A stretch of DNA of 64,000 bases from G963669295 sp963669295 (GTDB taxonomy: Bacteria; Bacteroidota; Bacteroidia; Flavobacteriales_D; CALLUQ01), in assembly GCA_963669295.1 (NCBI GenBank), contig OY769938.1, positions 4,092,001 through 4,156,000 on the forward strand. The letters are read 5' to 3'. Position numbers and translations under genes: made by a program. Of the stretch, positions 22,763-32,900 are shown in pieces. Each line of letters begins with the position of its first letter. The first letter of the stretch is position 1. The notes under the pieces were generated by a model. It did not search any database, was not told the DNA's origin, and saw only the letters and a list, made by a program, of their open reading frames with translations.

Positions 22763-25090
22763 ATGAAAAAAACTTTAATCAGTTGTGTGTTATTGCTATG
22801 GTGTTATTTTTCAATGGCAACTATAGATACACTAAGGCATTATAACACGAATGCTAATATCACAGGGTTGACATGGAATATTTCCCCTTATACTGTAGGT
22901 GTGGGAGAAATGGCAAGATTTATTCTGCCTGCACCAGGAGAATTGCAAGAGGTAATTTTTATGGTGGTTGGAAATGCTGGAACTAGTGGAACGGTCGAGA
23001 TTTTTGGTCAGGAAGCGGGAACTGCTTTTCCCCAGGTATTTGATGCAATACATGTAGAGAACTTTTCAAAAAGCTCTAATGGACTGGAGCAGATTTCTGT
23101 ATTGTTAAGTAACCCTGTATCGCTCGATAACAATCAATTCTTTGTAAGTATTAAGGGGAATGGCATTCGTTTGGTTACCGATGGCGTTGGTACCACGCCA
23201 CAATGTACATCAGGAACAGGTGGGGATTATGGCTTTCAATCCATTCATTCCTCCGGAGGAACTTTTGGTTGGGGATCAGGTTTAACACAAGGGTTTGTTG
23301 TAGAGGCTATCGTTGATTTCCCTACTAAAACTTCACAGCAATTGTTAGTTGATCGCACAGATGACCTTGGGATTTCGACTACTTTGAGTAGCAATCGAAT
23401 GGCGGCAGCAGATTACAATGATGATGGATTGGTAGACTTGCTTATTAATGGTGACCTGTATGAGAACAAAGGAAATTTATTTGAGGAAGTAACGGTTGAC
23501 CGCCTGGGTATAGAACGATCGCCAAAGGCTAATTTGTTGTTTGATATCAACAATGATGGGCATCTCGATATCTTGTTTTTACATGATTCTGATAGCTCTT
23601 TCGCATATATGAATGATGGTAATGGGTACTTTTCGGAAGTCTATCTGCCTGAAGTTCCACCGGTAAAAGTGGTGAATAATGTGAGTGTGGCTGATATTAA
23701 TAATGATGGTTATCCTGACTTCTACCTGGGGCAATTGTGGACGAACAACCCCAATACTTATGGTAGTCCTAATGCTGACCCAAAGTATTTGTTTATAAAC
23801 GATGGTAATGGCCACTTCGTTAATCAAACCAGCCTTTTGTATGGCCCTGGCGATTATCACGGCAAGTGTAGAGGGTCACAATTTGTAGATTACAACAATG
23901 ATGGATACCTCGATTTATATGTAGCGAATTATGTGACTACTCTAAGTAGAACTACCAGCCCACGAGATGAGTTATGGGTGAATAATGGCAATGGCACCTT
24001 TACCAATGTAATAGCCAGTACAGTAATTGATAATAACAATGGTACTGATTTTTGGAACATGTCAACAGGTTGCCATTGGGCTGATTATGATAATGATGGT
24101 GATATGGATTTGTTGGCGCCTACTTTATCGCATCCACATTATATGAATGGAGCGAATGGAGAAGATACCAGGCCGACTACAATTTACGAGAATTCAGGTG
24201 CGCCATCCTATGATTTTATTGATTTAGCAGGTACTCATAACATCGCGTTTGAAGAAACACATGCTGGTGCTTGTTGGGGAGATGTAAACAACGATGGATT
24301 GCTCGATTTTTTCGTCAATGCATTTTACGGTTGTAGGTATGCAGAAGTTTATGTTCAGCAGCCTGATCATTCCTTTGAAATAGAATCGTTTCATTATGGA
24401 ATGAGTGAACAGGTGAGTGGAGCAGATGCCTTGTGGTTTGATTACAATAAAGATGGAAAGTTAGACTTGTTGGCAGCCAACGTTAATAAAGCTGCGTTGT
24501 ATGAAAATCAGAATACAAACATTGGAAATTTTGTGGCCATAAAGCCGATATCTACTACCACCAATCACTTTGCAATTGGTGCTAGAGTACATGTATATGC
24601 AGGAGGTCAGGTTTATATTCGAGAAGTAACAGTGGGACGAGGTCAAAAAATGCAAGATCCATATGTGCAGCATGTTGGATTGGGTGCGTTGACAACTATT
24701 GATTCTGTGGTGGTGCAATGGCCAGGAGATGTTACCAATACAACAACCTTTACGGGCATTGATGTGAACAATTGCTATCAATTGGTGGAAGATGGAACTG
24801 TTGTAATTACTACTGGGGTAGAAAAGCATGAATCATCGGCAACTATGATGATTTATCCTAATCCATTTGAAGATCAAATAAACATCAGTGCCAATTGGTC
24901 AGAGCAAACGGATGTTGCCATTCATGTTTATAACATTAGTGGAGATATAGTATGGGGGCAACAACGACAAATGAATGCTGGTCAGAACCAAATGAGCATT
25001 GACCTTTCAGAGATGAGTGCCGGAATATATTTAATAACGATGATTGGAGATGAAGGAACGCGAATTTCAAAGAGAATAGTCAAAGAATAA
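22763..25090 (+). CDS. Secreted FG-GAP/VCBS and ASPIC/UnbV protein with T9SS type A tail
   Basis: About 775 residues. I prefer the ATG at 22763 (MKKTLISCVLLLWCYFSMAT, a good signal peptide) over an ATG 10 codons upstream. Residues about 30-190 form a beta-rich domain of unknown type. About seven FG-GAP/VCBS calcium-type repeats follow (patterns such as DYNDDGLVDLLINGDLYEN, DINNDGHLDILFL, DINNDGYPDFYLGQL, DYDNDGDMDLLAP, DVNNDGLLDFFVNAF), which should form a beta-propeller. Then comes an ASPIC/UnbV domain (about 600-680, GRGQKMQDPYVQHVGLGAL and VVVQWPGD). The C-terminus carries a T9SS type A sorting domain (IYPNPFEDQINISANW to GIYLITMIGDEG...RIVKE). It should be exported to the surface. It heads a run of co-directional secreted-protein genes. 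Confidence 0.88.
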   Translation: MKKTLISCVLLLWCYFSMATIDTLRHYNTNANITGLTWNISPYTVGVGEMARFILPAPGELQEVIFMVVGNAGTSGTVEIFGQEAGTAFPQVFDAIHVENFSKSSNGLEQISVLLSNPVSLDNNQFFVSIKGNGIRLVTDGVGTTPQCTSGTGGDYGFQSIHSSGGTFGWGSGLTQGFVVEAIVDFPTKTSQQLLVDRTDDLGISTTLSSNRMAAADYNDDGLVDLLINGDLYENKGNLFEEVTVDRLGIERSPKANLLFDINNDGHLDILFLHDSDSSFAYMNDGNGYFSEVYLPEVPPVKVVNNVSVADINNDGYPDFYLGQLWTNNPNTYGSPNADPKYLFINDGNGHFVNQTSLLYGPGDYHGKCRGSQFVDYNNDGYLDLYVANYVTTLSRTTSPRDELWVNNGNGTFTNVIASTVIDNNNGTDFWNMSTGCHWADYDNDGDMDLLAPTLSHPHYMNGANGEDTRPTTIYENSGAPSYDFIDLAGTHNIAFEETHAGACWGDVNNDGLLDFFVNAFYGCRYAEVYVQQPDHSFEIESFHYGMSEQVSGADALWFDYNKDGKLDLLAANVNKAALYENQNTNIGNFVAIKPISTTTNHFAIGARVHVYAGGQVYIREVTVGRGQKMQDPYVQHVGLGALTTIDSVVVQWPGDVTNTTTFTGIDVNNCYQLVEDGTVVITTGVEKHESSATMMIYPNPFEDQINISANWSEQTDVAIHVYNISGDIVWGQQRQMNAGQNQMSIDLSEMSAGIYLITMIGDEGTRISKRIVKE

Positions 25091-25108
25091 CCTATAAAAT
25101 AGCTCCAA

Positions 25109-25849
25109 ATGAACCGTGTATTACTTGTTTTACTCTTGTCAGTAAGTTGGCTTGTTGCAACTGCACAAGCCAACGAGCCTGGCGCTGGAAACTGTTTGTA
25201 TTTTGATGGTGTATCGGCCAACACTGGTGTTGATTGTGGCACCAATGCCATACTAAACCCTGGCATAGGCTCTATTACATGTGCTGCTTGGGTAAAGATT
25301 GACTCTGTTCCTGACCCTGGTGTTTTTTATCCTGTAATACGCAGGGCAGACGGTCGATTCGATAATGGATATCAGCTAACAGTACGCCCCAATGGTACGG
25401 TGCGTTTTCAGGTAGATACTTTAAACGGCCCCAACTTTAATGTAGTCTCTAATCCAGGGGTAATACAAGCCGATAGGTGGCATTACATTGTAGGAGTGCT
25501 TGATCGTGCTCAGGATTCTTTGTTGGTATATGTAGATGGTGTATTGGAGGGAAAGGCTGTTGGCCCAGGAGGTGGAATCATTAATCCGAGCAGTCGTTGC
25601 GTGATTGGGCATTGGTTAACCAATGGGGGGGTACATAAAAATTTCTATGGACACATCGACGATGTAAGGGTGTGGAATAAAGCCCTTTCTGAAACAGAAA
25701 TCAGGGAAACCATGTGTTCCAAATTACAGGGCAATGAGCCCAATCTGGTAGGCTATTGGCGTGTAGATGAAGGAACCAATGGCACTTGTGGCGGTGGCGC
25801 AGATGTTTGTGATGCCACTGGCAATGGTAACGACGGCGTTATTTTCTAA
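25109..25849 (+). CDS. Secreted LamG-domain protein, paralog 1 of 5
   Basis: A 246-residue protein with a signal peptide (MNRVLLVLLLSVSWLVATAQ) and one LamG/concanavalin-like jelly roll (about 25-205; YFDGVSANTGVDCGTNAIL near the start, HIDDVRVWNKALSETEIRE near the end). The tail has the paralog signature: MCSKLQGNEPNLVGYWRVDE, then a Cys-Gly-rich DVCDATGNG ending 'DGVIF'. There is no T9SS sorting domain, so the protein may stay periplasmic or be held by a partner. It is closest to paralog 2 (both keep the strand VRFQVDTLNGPNF-like core). Ligand unknown. Confidence 0.85.
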   Translation: MNRVLLVLLLSVSWLVATAQANEPGAGNCLYFDGVSANTGVDCGTNAILNPGIGSITCAAWVKIDSVPDPGVFYPVIRRADGRFDNGYQLTVRPNGTVRFQVDTLNGPNFNVVSNPGVIQADRWHYIVGVLDRAQDSLLVYVDGVLEGKAVGPGGGIINPSSRCVIGHWLTNGGVHKNFYGHIDDVRVWNKALSETEIRETMCSKLQGNEPNLVGYWRVDEGTNGTCGGGADVCDATGNGNDGVIF

Positions 25850-25866
25850 ACTACAATAAGATCAAG

Positions 25867-26604
25867 ATGAAAAAACTAAGCATTTTAATGATGTTCATGG
25901 TGAGCTGTGCCTTGAGTTTTGCACAAATCAATAAACCAGGTTCAGGCAATTGCTTGTACTTTGATGGGATTCCGGGTAACAATGGCGTTAACTGTGGAGG
26001 CAGTAATGTGCTTAATCCTGGTGCAGGTTCTATTACCTGTGCTGCATGGGTGAAGATTGATAATATTCCCAGTGGAACATTTTATCCTATCATTCGAAAG
26101 GCTGATGGCTTGTTTGATAATGGCTATCTCCTGGATATCAGGCCTAATGGTGTGTTACGATTTCAAGTAGATACGCTCAATGGACCTAATTTTGCGGTGG
26201 CTTCTACTCCTGGTGTAATGAAAACAGGGCAATGGCAATATGTAGTAGGCATGTTAGACCGAACAGCCAATTTACTAAAGGTATATGTAGATGGTATTGA
26301 GGTGGGAAGCACTACCGGGCCTGGTACGGGAAGCATAACACCTTCTGCCAATTGCATCATCGGACATTGGCAAACCAGCAATAATTCTAACAAAAACTTT
26401 TTTGGTTCTGTAGATGAAATTCGAGTGTGGAATAAAGCCCTTACTCAAAGTGAAATTCGAGCCACTATGTGCAAAAAGCTAGTTGGTAATGAGCCTAACC
26501 TTGTGGGGTATTGGCGCATTGATGAAGGAATAAATGGAACATGTAGTGGTGGTAGTGATGTGTGCGATGCAACAGGTAATGGAAATGACGGTACTATTTT
26601 CTAA
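25867..26604 (+). CDS. Secreted LamG-domain protein, paralog 2 of 5
   Basis: A 245-residue protein with a signal peptide (MKKLSILMMFMVSCALSFAQ) and a LamG fold. It shares long blocks with paralog 1: GAGSITCAAWVKIDNIP, FDNGYLLDIRPNGVLRFQVD and the end region EIRVWNKALTQSEIRATMCK. The C-terminus repeats the signature LVGNEPNLVGYWRIDEG with DVCDATGNGNDGTIF. It lies 17 bp after paralog 1. The pair looks like the most recent duplication in the array. Confidence 0.85.
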   Translation: MKKLSILMMFMVSCALSFAQINKPGSGNCLYFDGIPGNNGVNCGGSNVLNPGAGSITCAAWVKIDNIPSGTFYPIIRKADGLFDNGYLLDIRPNGVLRFQVDTLNGPNFAVASTPGVMKTGQWQYVVGMLDRTANLLKVYVDGIEVGSTTGPGTGSITPSANCIIGHWQTSNNSNKNFFGSVDEIRVWNKALTQSEIRATMCKKLVGNEPNLVGYWRIDEGINGTCSGGSDVCDATGNGNDGTIF

Positions 26605-26619
26605 CTAAACACAATCAAC

Positions 26620-27363
26620 ATGAAAAAACTGATATGGGTATTTATCATTGGCATTATTGCTTCAAATGTTAGCGCACAAGCCAACGAGCCAGGCTCGGGG
26701 AACGCACTTGATTTTGATGGAACCTCCAACTATGTTGGTTTTGGGGATGTATACAATAATTTAACTCTCCCTTTTACGCTTGAAGGATGGGTTTTTGTTG
26801 AAAACCTCACAAGTCATTTAGGCATTTTTGCCTCTGATCAAAGCCAACCCGGTACGCCTGCAAATTATGCAGGTGTTTGGGCAAGGGTGAATTCTAATGG
26901 CACATTTCATGTGAGTTATGGAGATGGTACAGGTGCTGGCGCTGGTTCTCGTAGAACATGGACAAGCACCACTACTGTTCCTGTTGGAGCATGGGTTCAT
27001 TTTGCCTGTGTTGTGGAGTCTCCAACACAGGCCTTCATATACTTCAATGGAGTTTCTGTAACTACAAATAATTCAGGATCAGGAGGTGTTATGGCGCATA
27101 ATGCCAATGAAATGATGGTAGGCTTAAGAACTAACCATCTGGGTATTCCTAATTATTTCGACGGTCAAATAGATGAGGTAAGATTATGGGATGTAGCTCG
27201 TACACAAGCTCAAATTCGAACATCTATGTGTAATAAATTAACTGGCATCGAGCCTGGCTTAATAGGTTATTGGCGAATGGATGAAGGAGGTAATGGCACT
27301 TGTGGTGGTGGAACGGATGTATGTGATGCTAGTGGAACAGGTATTAATGGAACTTTACAATAA
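26620..27363 (+). CDS. Secreted LamG-domain protein, paralog 3 of 5
   Basis: A 247-residue protein with a signal peptide (MKKLIWVFIIGIIASNVSAQ). The LamG domain starts NEPGSGNALDFDGTSNYVGF and includes LPFTLEGWVFVENLTSHLG. This subgroup (3 and 4) has a 'VGFGDVYNNL'-type opening unlike paralogs 1 and 2. The shared end reads MCNKLTGIEPGLIGYWRMDE and then DVCDASGTGINGTLQ. It lies 15 bp after paralog 2. Confidence 0.85.
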   Translation: MKKLIWVFIIGIIASNVSAQANEPGSGNALDFDGTSNYVGFGDVYNNLTLPFTLEGWVFVENLTSHLGIFASDQSQPGTPANYAGVWARVNSNGTFHVSYGDGTGAGAGSRRTWTSTTTVPVGAWVHFACVVESPTQAFIYFNGVSVTTNNSGSGGVMAHNANEMMVGLRTNHLGIPNYFDGQIDEVRLWDVARTQAQIRTSMCNKLTGIEPGLIGYWRMDEGGNGTCGGGTDVCDASGTGINGTLQ

Positions 27364-27371
27364 ACAACAAC

Positions 27372-28100
27372 ATGAAAAAACTACTTCTTCTTTTAACAGC
27401 TACTGTTATAGCAACAGGTACCTGGGCTCAAGCCAATGAACCAGGTTCAGGCAATGCACTACAATTTAATGGTGGTTCCGATCACGTTAATTTCGGTGAT
27501 GTATTGAATAATCTTGACTTCCCAGTGTCAATTTCGGCTTGGGTATATGTAGAACAACAACAGCAAAACCCCATTGTATCTACCGACAATAATTCAGGAT
27601 TTTACAATGGAATTATTTTTAGAATACTAGGGAATAACAGGGTAGAGTGGCGCCATAGTGATGGCAGTGGATGGATTCATCGAAACATTACTACGACTAC
27701 GAGCAATACTGTACCGATTCAGCAATGGACACACCTGGCGGTGGTAGCTAATACACCTGATGATATAACGATTTATTTCAATGGTATTGAGGTTGCTGCA
27801 AGCTATGGGGGTACTCCTTCACATCCTATGTCGCATGATGCTGATCCATTTCATATTGGACATCAAATTACCACACAAGGAACCCATCACTACTTTGCAG
27901 GTAAGGTGGATGAAGTTTGCATGTGGAATGTTGCGCGTACCCAAACTGAGATTAGGGAAGATATGTGCAAAAAACTATTAGGAAATGAACCTGGATTAGT
28001 AGGGTATTGGCGTATGGATGAGAATGGGAATGGATTGTGTGGGGGTGCAACAGATGTTTGCGATGCAACAGGAAATGGAATCAATGGAACATTGCAATAA
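27372..28100 (+). CDS. Secreted LamG-domain protein, paralog 4 of 5
   Basis: A 242-residue protein with a signal peptide (MKKLLLLLTATVIATGTWAQ) and a LamG domain beginning NEPGSGNALQFNGGSDHVNF. It is most like paralog 3 (NFGDVLNNLDFPVSISAWVY). The tail is MCKKLLGNEPGLVGYWRMDE followed by DVCDATGNGINGTLQ. It lies only 8 bp after paralog 3. Confidence 0.85.
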   Translation: MKKLLLLLTATVIATGTWAQANEPGSGNALQFNGGSDHVNFGDVLNNLDFPVSISAWVYVEQQQQNPIVSTDNNSGFYNGIIFRILGNNRVEWRHSDGSGWIHRNITTTTSNTVPIQQWTHLAVVANTPDDITIYFNGIEVAASYGGTPSHPMSHDADPFHIGHQITTQGTHHYFAGKVDEVCMWNVARTQTEIREDMCKKLLGNEPGLVGYWRMDENGNGLCGGATDVCDATGNGINGTLQ

Positions 28101-28118
28101 TTGTTAAAGTATAACAAC

Positions 28119-28817
28119 ATGAAAAAAATAATTACCATGATAGGCTTGTATTCCATGACGCTGACAGCCATGGCACAAGCCAATGAACCCGGATCGGGTA
28201 ATTGCCTTAATTTTGATGGCTCAAGTTCTGTGAGAGTGTTGCATGATGCTCAGTTTGATATGAGCGCAGGAGACCTTTCGTTAGAAGCCTGGGTGAAGAC
28301 TACCAGTACGAGCCATGGAAGAATTATCGCCAAAGGTGGAATCTCAGGAACTCCTTTGTACCAAATAGTGAACCATTTGGATGGTCGCGTTGGTTTTCAA
28401 ATAAGGGATAACAACAGTAATTCTTCGACCGTGTTTTCTACCACAACTGTGAACGATGGTAAATGGCATCACGTAGCGGGCGTAAGAAGTGGCAATACGA
28501 TCAATATATACATAGATGGAGTATTGAGTAATAGTTTGTCGACAACTGTTGGAAACACCAATAATACGCTCGATTTATACATTGGGCAATGGGGAAACAA
28601 CAACCTCTATTTTCAGGGAGATATTGATGAAGTAAGGGTGTGGAGTGTTGCAAAGAATGCAACAGAAGTGAGAACGACCATGTGCAGTAAACTAATAGGC
28701 AATGAAACCGGCCTGATTGGTTATTGGCGTATGGATGAAGGAGGCAATGGCACTTGTGGTGGTGGAGAAGATGTGTGTGATGCTACTGGTAACGGGCATG
28801 AAGGAACCTTACAATAA
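28119..28817 (+). CDS. Secreted LamG-domain protein, paralog 5 of 5
   Basis: A protein of about 232 residues. The ATG at 28119 gives the signal peptide MKKIITMIGLYSMTLTAMAQ; an upstream in-frame TTG is not needed. The LamG domain is the more standard form (LSLEAWVKTTSTSHGRIIAK, GKWHHVAGVRSGNTINIYID, LDLYIGQWGNNNLYFQGDID). The ending MCSKLIGNETGLIGYWRMDE and DVCDATGNGHEGTLQ ties it to the other four. It ends 5 bp before the next gene. Confidence 0.85.
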   Translation: MKKIITMIGLYSMTLTAMAQANEPGSGNCLNFDGSSSVRVLHDAQFDMSAGDLSLEAWVKTTSTSHGRIIAKGGISGTPLYQIVNHLDGRVGFQIRDNNSNSSTVFSTTTVNDGKWHHVAGVRSGNTINIYIDGVLSNSLSTTVGNTNNTLDLYIGQWGNNNLYFQGDIDEVRVWSVAKNATEVRTTMCSKLIGNETGLIGYWRMDEGGNGTCGGGEDVCDATGNGHEGTLQ

Positions 28818-28822
28818 ATGCC

Positions 28823-29908
28823 ATGAAAACTAACGCTTCAACAATCATTATCATTTTTTTACTGCATACATTGGTTGGTATTGCACAACCTACCTGGGTT
28901 ACCTCAGGTGCTCCTATAGGCGATACCAGTGTATTTGAGTACAATGCCAATTGGGCCACTTTTACGATAGGTTTGGCCGATACAAATACAATAGACAGTG
29001 TTGCTATATCGAGCATTACCGGCACACCCGATGGAGTACATTTATACCGGGTAGACGAATCCCCCAATACATTAACGGGTACTAATGGCGTAGGAGGAAA
29101 TACTCATTATTTTGGTGCTTTTGTGGTTGGTGGAACAACGCCTACTTATACTGTGGAATATCGTTATGATGAAGCAGTACACAATCCTGTACCAGGAACA
29201 GAAGTCAATAATATGCTGTTTTATCGAGAGGATAATGCCGTAACAGCATGGGTTGGGTTAGCAACAATTATCAATACTACCACCAACATAATTACTCGAA
29301 CCAATGAGAGCGAACGTGGGGAATATATTTTAGGCAATAGTGGTGGACCATTGCCCATTGAGTTACTTGAGTTTTCTGCGCGATTGGAAGAGGATGAAAA
29401 GGTGAGGTTGTATTGGACAACTGCTACGGAAATTAATAACGACTACTACATCATTGAGAAGAGTTTTGATGGAATAAATTTTGAATTTTTAGCACAGGTG
29501 AGCGCTGTTGGTAACAGCAGCACTACACTGAATTATCATACGTATGATTACGAACCTGCATACGGTGTAAATTATTACCGATTAAAGCAAGTAGATGTAG
29601 ACGAGAGCTACAGTTACTCGCAAATTGAAGCCATTAATCTGGATCACCTTTCCATTACAACGGTATATCCTGTTCCGGCTGTGGATGCTTTTAATTTTAT
29701 AGTAGCCACACCAACGGATCAATCCATTGTTATCAGTATTGTTGATGCAATAGGACGTACTGTGTATTTCAAAGAGGCCATGGTAATTGAGGGGATTAAC
29801 AATTTTAGTTTAGATGCCCACTCCTTTGCTTCTGGTACTTATGTTTTAAGGGTTGTTTCAGAAAAACAAGCGCATTCATTTAAAAACTTTGTCATTAAAA
29901 AGAGGTAA
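28823..29908 (+). CDS. Secreted protein with 'WVTSGAPIGDTS' N-terminal domain and T9SS type A tail
   Basis: A 361-residue protein with a signal peptide (about 1-20, ending VGIAQ). Residues about 22-150 form a beta-rich domain starting PTWVTSGAPIGDTSVFEYN and including GTPDGVHLYRVDESPN; the next gene has the same domain. It is followed by the common Bacteroidota linker domain LPIELLEFSARLEEDEKVRL, with WTTATEINNDYYIIEKSFDG, and a T9SS type A sorting domain (TTVYPVPAVDAFNFIVATP to GTYVLRVVSEK). The function is unknown; it should be surface-exposed or released. It is 1 bp from the next gene's start (TAAG-ATG). Confidence 0.85.
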   Translation: MKTNASTIIIIFLLHTLVGIAQPTWVTSGAPIGDTSVFEYNANWATFTIGLADTNTIDSVAISSITGTPDGVHLYRVDESPNTLTGTNGVGGNTHYFGAFVVGGTTPTYTVEYRYDEAVHNPVPGTEVNNMLFYREDNAVTAWVGLATIINTTTNIITRTNESERGEYILGNSGGPLPIELLEFSARLEEDEKVRLYWTTATEINNDYYIIEKSFDGINFEFLAQVSAVGNSSTTLNYHTYDYEPAYGVNYYRLKQVDVDESYSYSQIEAINLDHLSITTVYPVPAVDAFNFIVATPTDQSIVISIVDAIGRTVYFKEAMVIEGINNFSLDAHSFASGTYVLRVVSEKQAHSFKNFVIKKR

Positions 29909-29909
29909 G

Positions 29910-32900
29910 ATGATCAAAATTACATCAAGGTTACTATTAACGTTTCTGCTATTGCTAAGTGGAATTTATGTGTATGCACAACCTTCGTGGGTTACTTCAG
30001 GAGCGCCAATAGGCGACACCAGTACATACATCTATAACGATACTACTGGTTGGGGTGGTTGGACTGGGGTTACCCTAAACCTTAATTCACCCGTGGGAGA
30101 TATGTTGGAGGTAAGTGAAGTGCTGGATGTAGATAATCCCAATGGGGTGCACATTTATCGGGTAGATGAATTGCCCAGCGATGTTTCAGGATTGCCAGGA
30201 TGTACTCCTGATTTTTATTATGGTGTTTTTTTAGCTGACACTGCTGATGCATCAGGGAAGAGTTATACGGTAAAGTACCTTTATAATATGTGCAACCAGT
30301 GGATAACCCTTGGAAATGAAATTTACCTGGATGTGTATGATCGTTTTGCAAATGATGCTTCTCCATGGAGTAATTTGTTTGCAATACTCGATACTACGAC
30401 AGATGTACTTGGAAAACAAAACGAGCTATATCGGGGAGAATACATGTTAAGCATTAATGGATTAGAAGTGGAACTCGGCAACGATACTGTACTTTGCCAG
30501 GGAGGTCAGGTAAATTTGGATGTGCCCGGGTGTCCTACCAGTATTTTATGGAACAATAGCATTGTGGCACCCAACATTACTACTGATACCACGGGACAAT
30601 TTTTTGTAGAGATTACAGATCAATGTAACAACGTGGCTTATGATACTATCAATGTAACGATAGAACAATTAGACCCAACCATTACTCCAGTTCAAGCCAT
30701 TTGTACAAGTGATGATCCAGAGGCATTGATCGCAGCAACTCCTGGAGGAGTATGGACGATTAATGGATCGCCTAACGGGGGAACATTTGATCCAGGTGCT
30801 CTGGGGCAGGGAACGCATCAAATCATCTATACATTAACAGGGGTATGTACCCATGCCGATACGTTAGATGTAGTATTGAACCCTCAACCGGATGCTACGA
30901 TCGACCCAATTGGCCCTTTCTGTAGCCAGGATGTTGCAGTACCACTTACGGCATTTGACCCAGGAGGAACCTGGACCATTGATGGTAGTCCTAATGGAGG
31001 AGTATTTGATCCAACCCAATTGGGTACTGGTACATATGAAGTAATTTATACCATTGGTGGAATATGTCCTACTGCTGATACCATGCAAATTACAGTCAAT
31101 CCTTTGTTCGATCCTACCATTACGCCTATAGGCCCATTTTGTAGTCAAGATGCTGTTGTACCTCTTGTTGGCGTAGATGCAGGAGGAGTATGGACGATCA
31201 ATGGTACACCCAATGGAGGAACTTTTGACCCTGTACAAGAGGGAGTGGGAGTGCACGAAGTAATTTATACGTTTAATGGAGCTTGTCCCTCAGCTGATAC
31301 CTTTCAGGTAACGGTAAATCCATTGCCTGATGCTAGCATTACACCCATTGGCCCGTTTTGCGATGATGAAGCTGCTGTAGCTTTAGTAGGGGCAACTCCT
31401 GGTGGAGTCTGGACCATTGATGGTCAACCTTCAGCAGGAACCCTTGATCCTGCTCAACTTGGGGCAGGAACATATGAAGTAATTTATACTGTAAATGGTA
31501 TTTGTGCCAATGCTGATACCATTCAGGTGGTAGTGAATGCTGTGTTTGACCCAGCTATTACACCGATAGGCCCATTTTGTAGCCAAGATGCTGTTGTACC
31601 TCTTGTTGGTGTGGATGCAGGGGGAGCATGGACGATCAATGGCACACCCAATGGAGGAACTTTTGACCCTATACAAGAGGGGGTAGGAGTACATGAAGTA
31701 ATATATACGTTTAGTGGAGCCTGTCCAACGGCAGATACCATTCAAGTAACAGTAAACCCACTGCCTGACGCGAGTATTGCACCCATTGGTCCATTTTGTA
31801 ACAATGAGGCAGCAGCTGCTTTAACAGGAGTAACTCCTGGTGGAGTTTGGACCATTAATGGTCAACCTTCAGCAGGAACTTTTGATCCGACACAGTTAGG
31901 AGCAGGAACGCATGAAGTGATTTACACTGTGACTGGGGTATGCGATAATGCAGATACTATTGAAGTAATTGTGGAGCAATTGATGGATCCTACTATTACC
32001 GCTATAGGCCCCTTTTGCTCGGCCGATGCTGAGGTTCCCCTTATAGCGGTAGATGCCGGTGGTGACTGGTACATCAATGGAATTTCTTCAGGAGCTAATT
32101 TTAACCCTACTCAATGGGGAGCAGGAATACATGAGGTGATTTATACCTTTTCAGGTGTATGTGCCATCAGCGATACCCTGGAGGTGACAGTGGATTTAAC
32201 TCCTGATGCTTCCATTGCACCTATTGGCCCATTCTGCGATGTAGATGGAGTAGCGACATTAACAGCGGCTAGTTCGGGTGGCGATTGGACCATTGATAAT
32301 ATGCCCAACTCAGGTACATTTGACCCAGGAGCATGGGGGGCAGGTAGTTTTGAAGTAATCTATACCATTGGTGGTATTTGTCCTAATAGCGATACCATCA
32401 TGGTGGATGTTGGTGGAACACCTGTATTTGCATTGCCTGCTGATACTACCATTTGTAACAGCTACATTAGTTTGGATGCAGGCAATTTTAGTAGCTACTT
32501 ATGGCAAGATGGGTCTACCTCAAGTAATTACACCGTGTTTGATGAAGGCACTTATTATGTAACTGTTACGAATAGCGATGGATGTAATGCCACAGATACC
32601 ATAGTAGTGGTAGAGCAATGTCCATTATCTAACTTATGGATTCCTAATGTGTTTACGCCTAATGGCGATGGTATAAACGATTTCTTTTTTGCTGTAGGCG
32701 ATCATGTGTTGGATTTCCAAATGGACATTTATAACCGTTGGGGACAGCTGATTTTTGAATCACATGACATTAACATTTATTGGGATGGAACTACCTCCGC
32801 AGGTACCATGGTGCCAGATGGGGTGTATGTGTACGTTGTAAAATATTATGGTTATAGCGATGAAGGCAAAGTGGTAGAAGAGGTGTATTACGGACACGTC

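Noticed and set aside
30668..32415. Regular repeats considered as a CRISPR array
   Set aside because: Units are 219 bp, in frame, diverged and protein-coding; there is no short direct repeat with unique spacers here or anywhere in the window.
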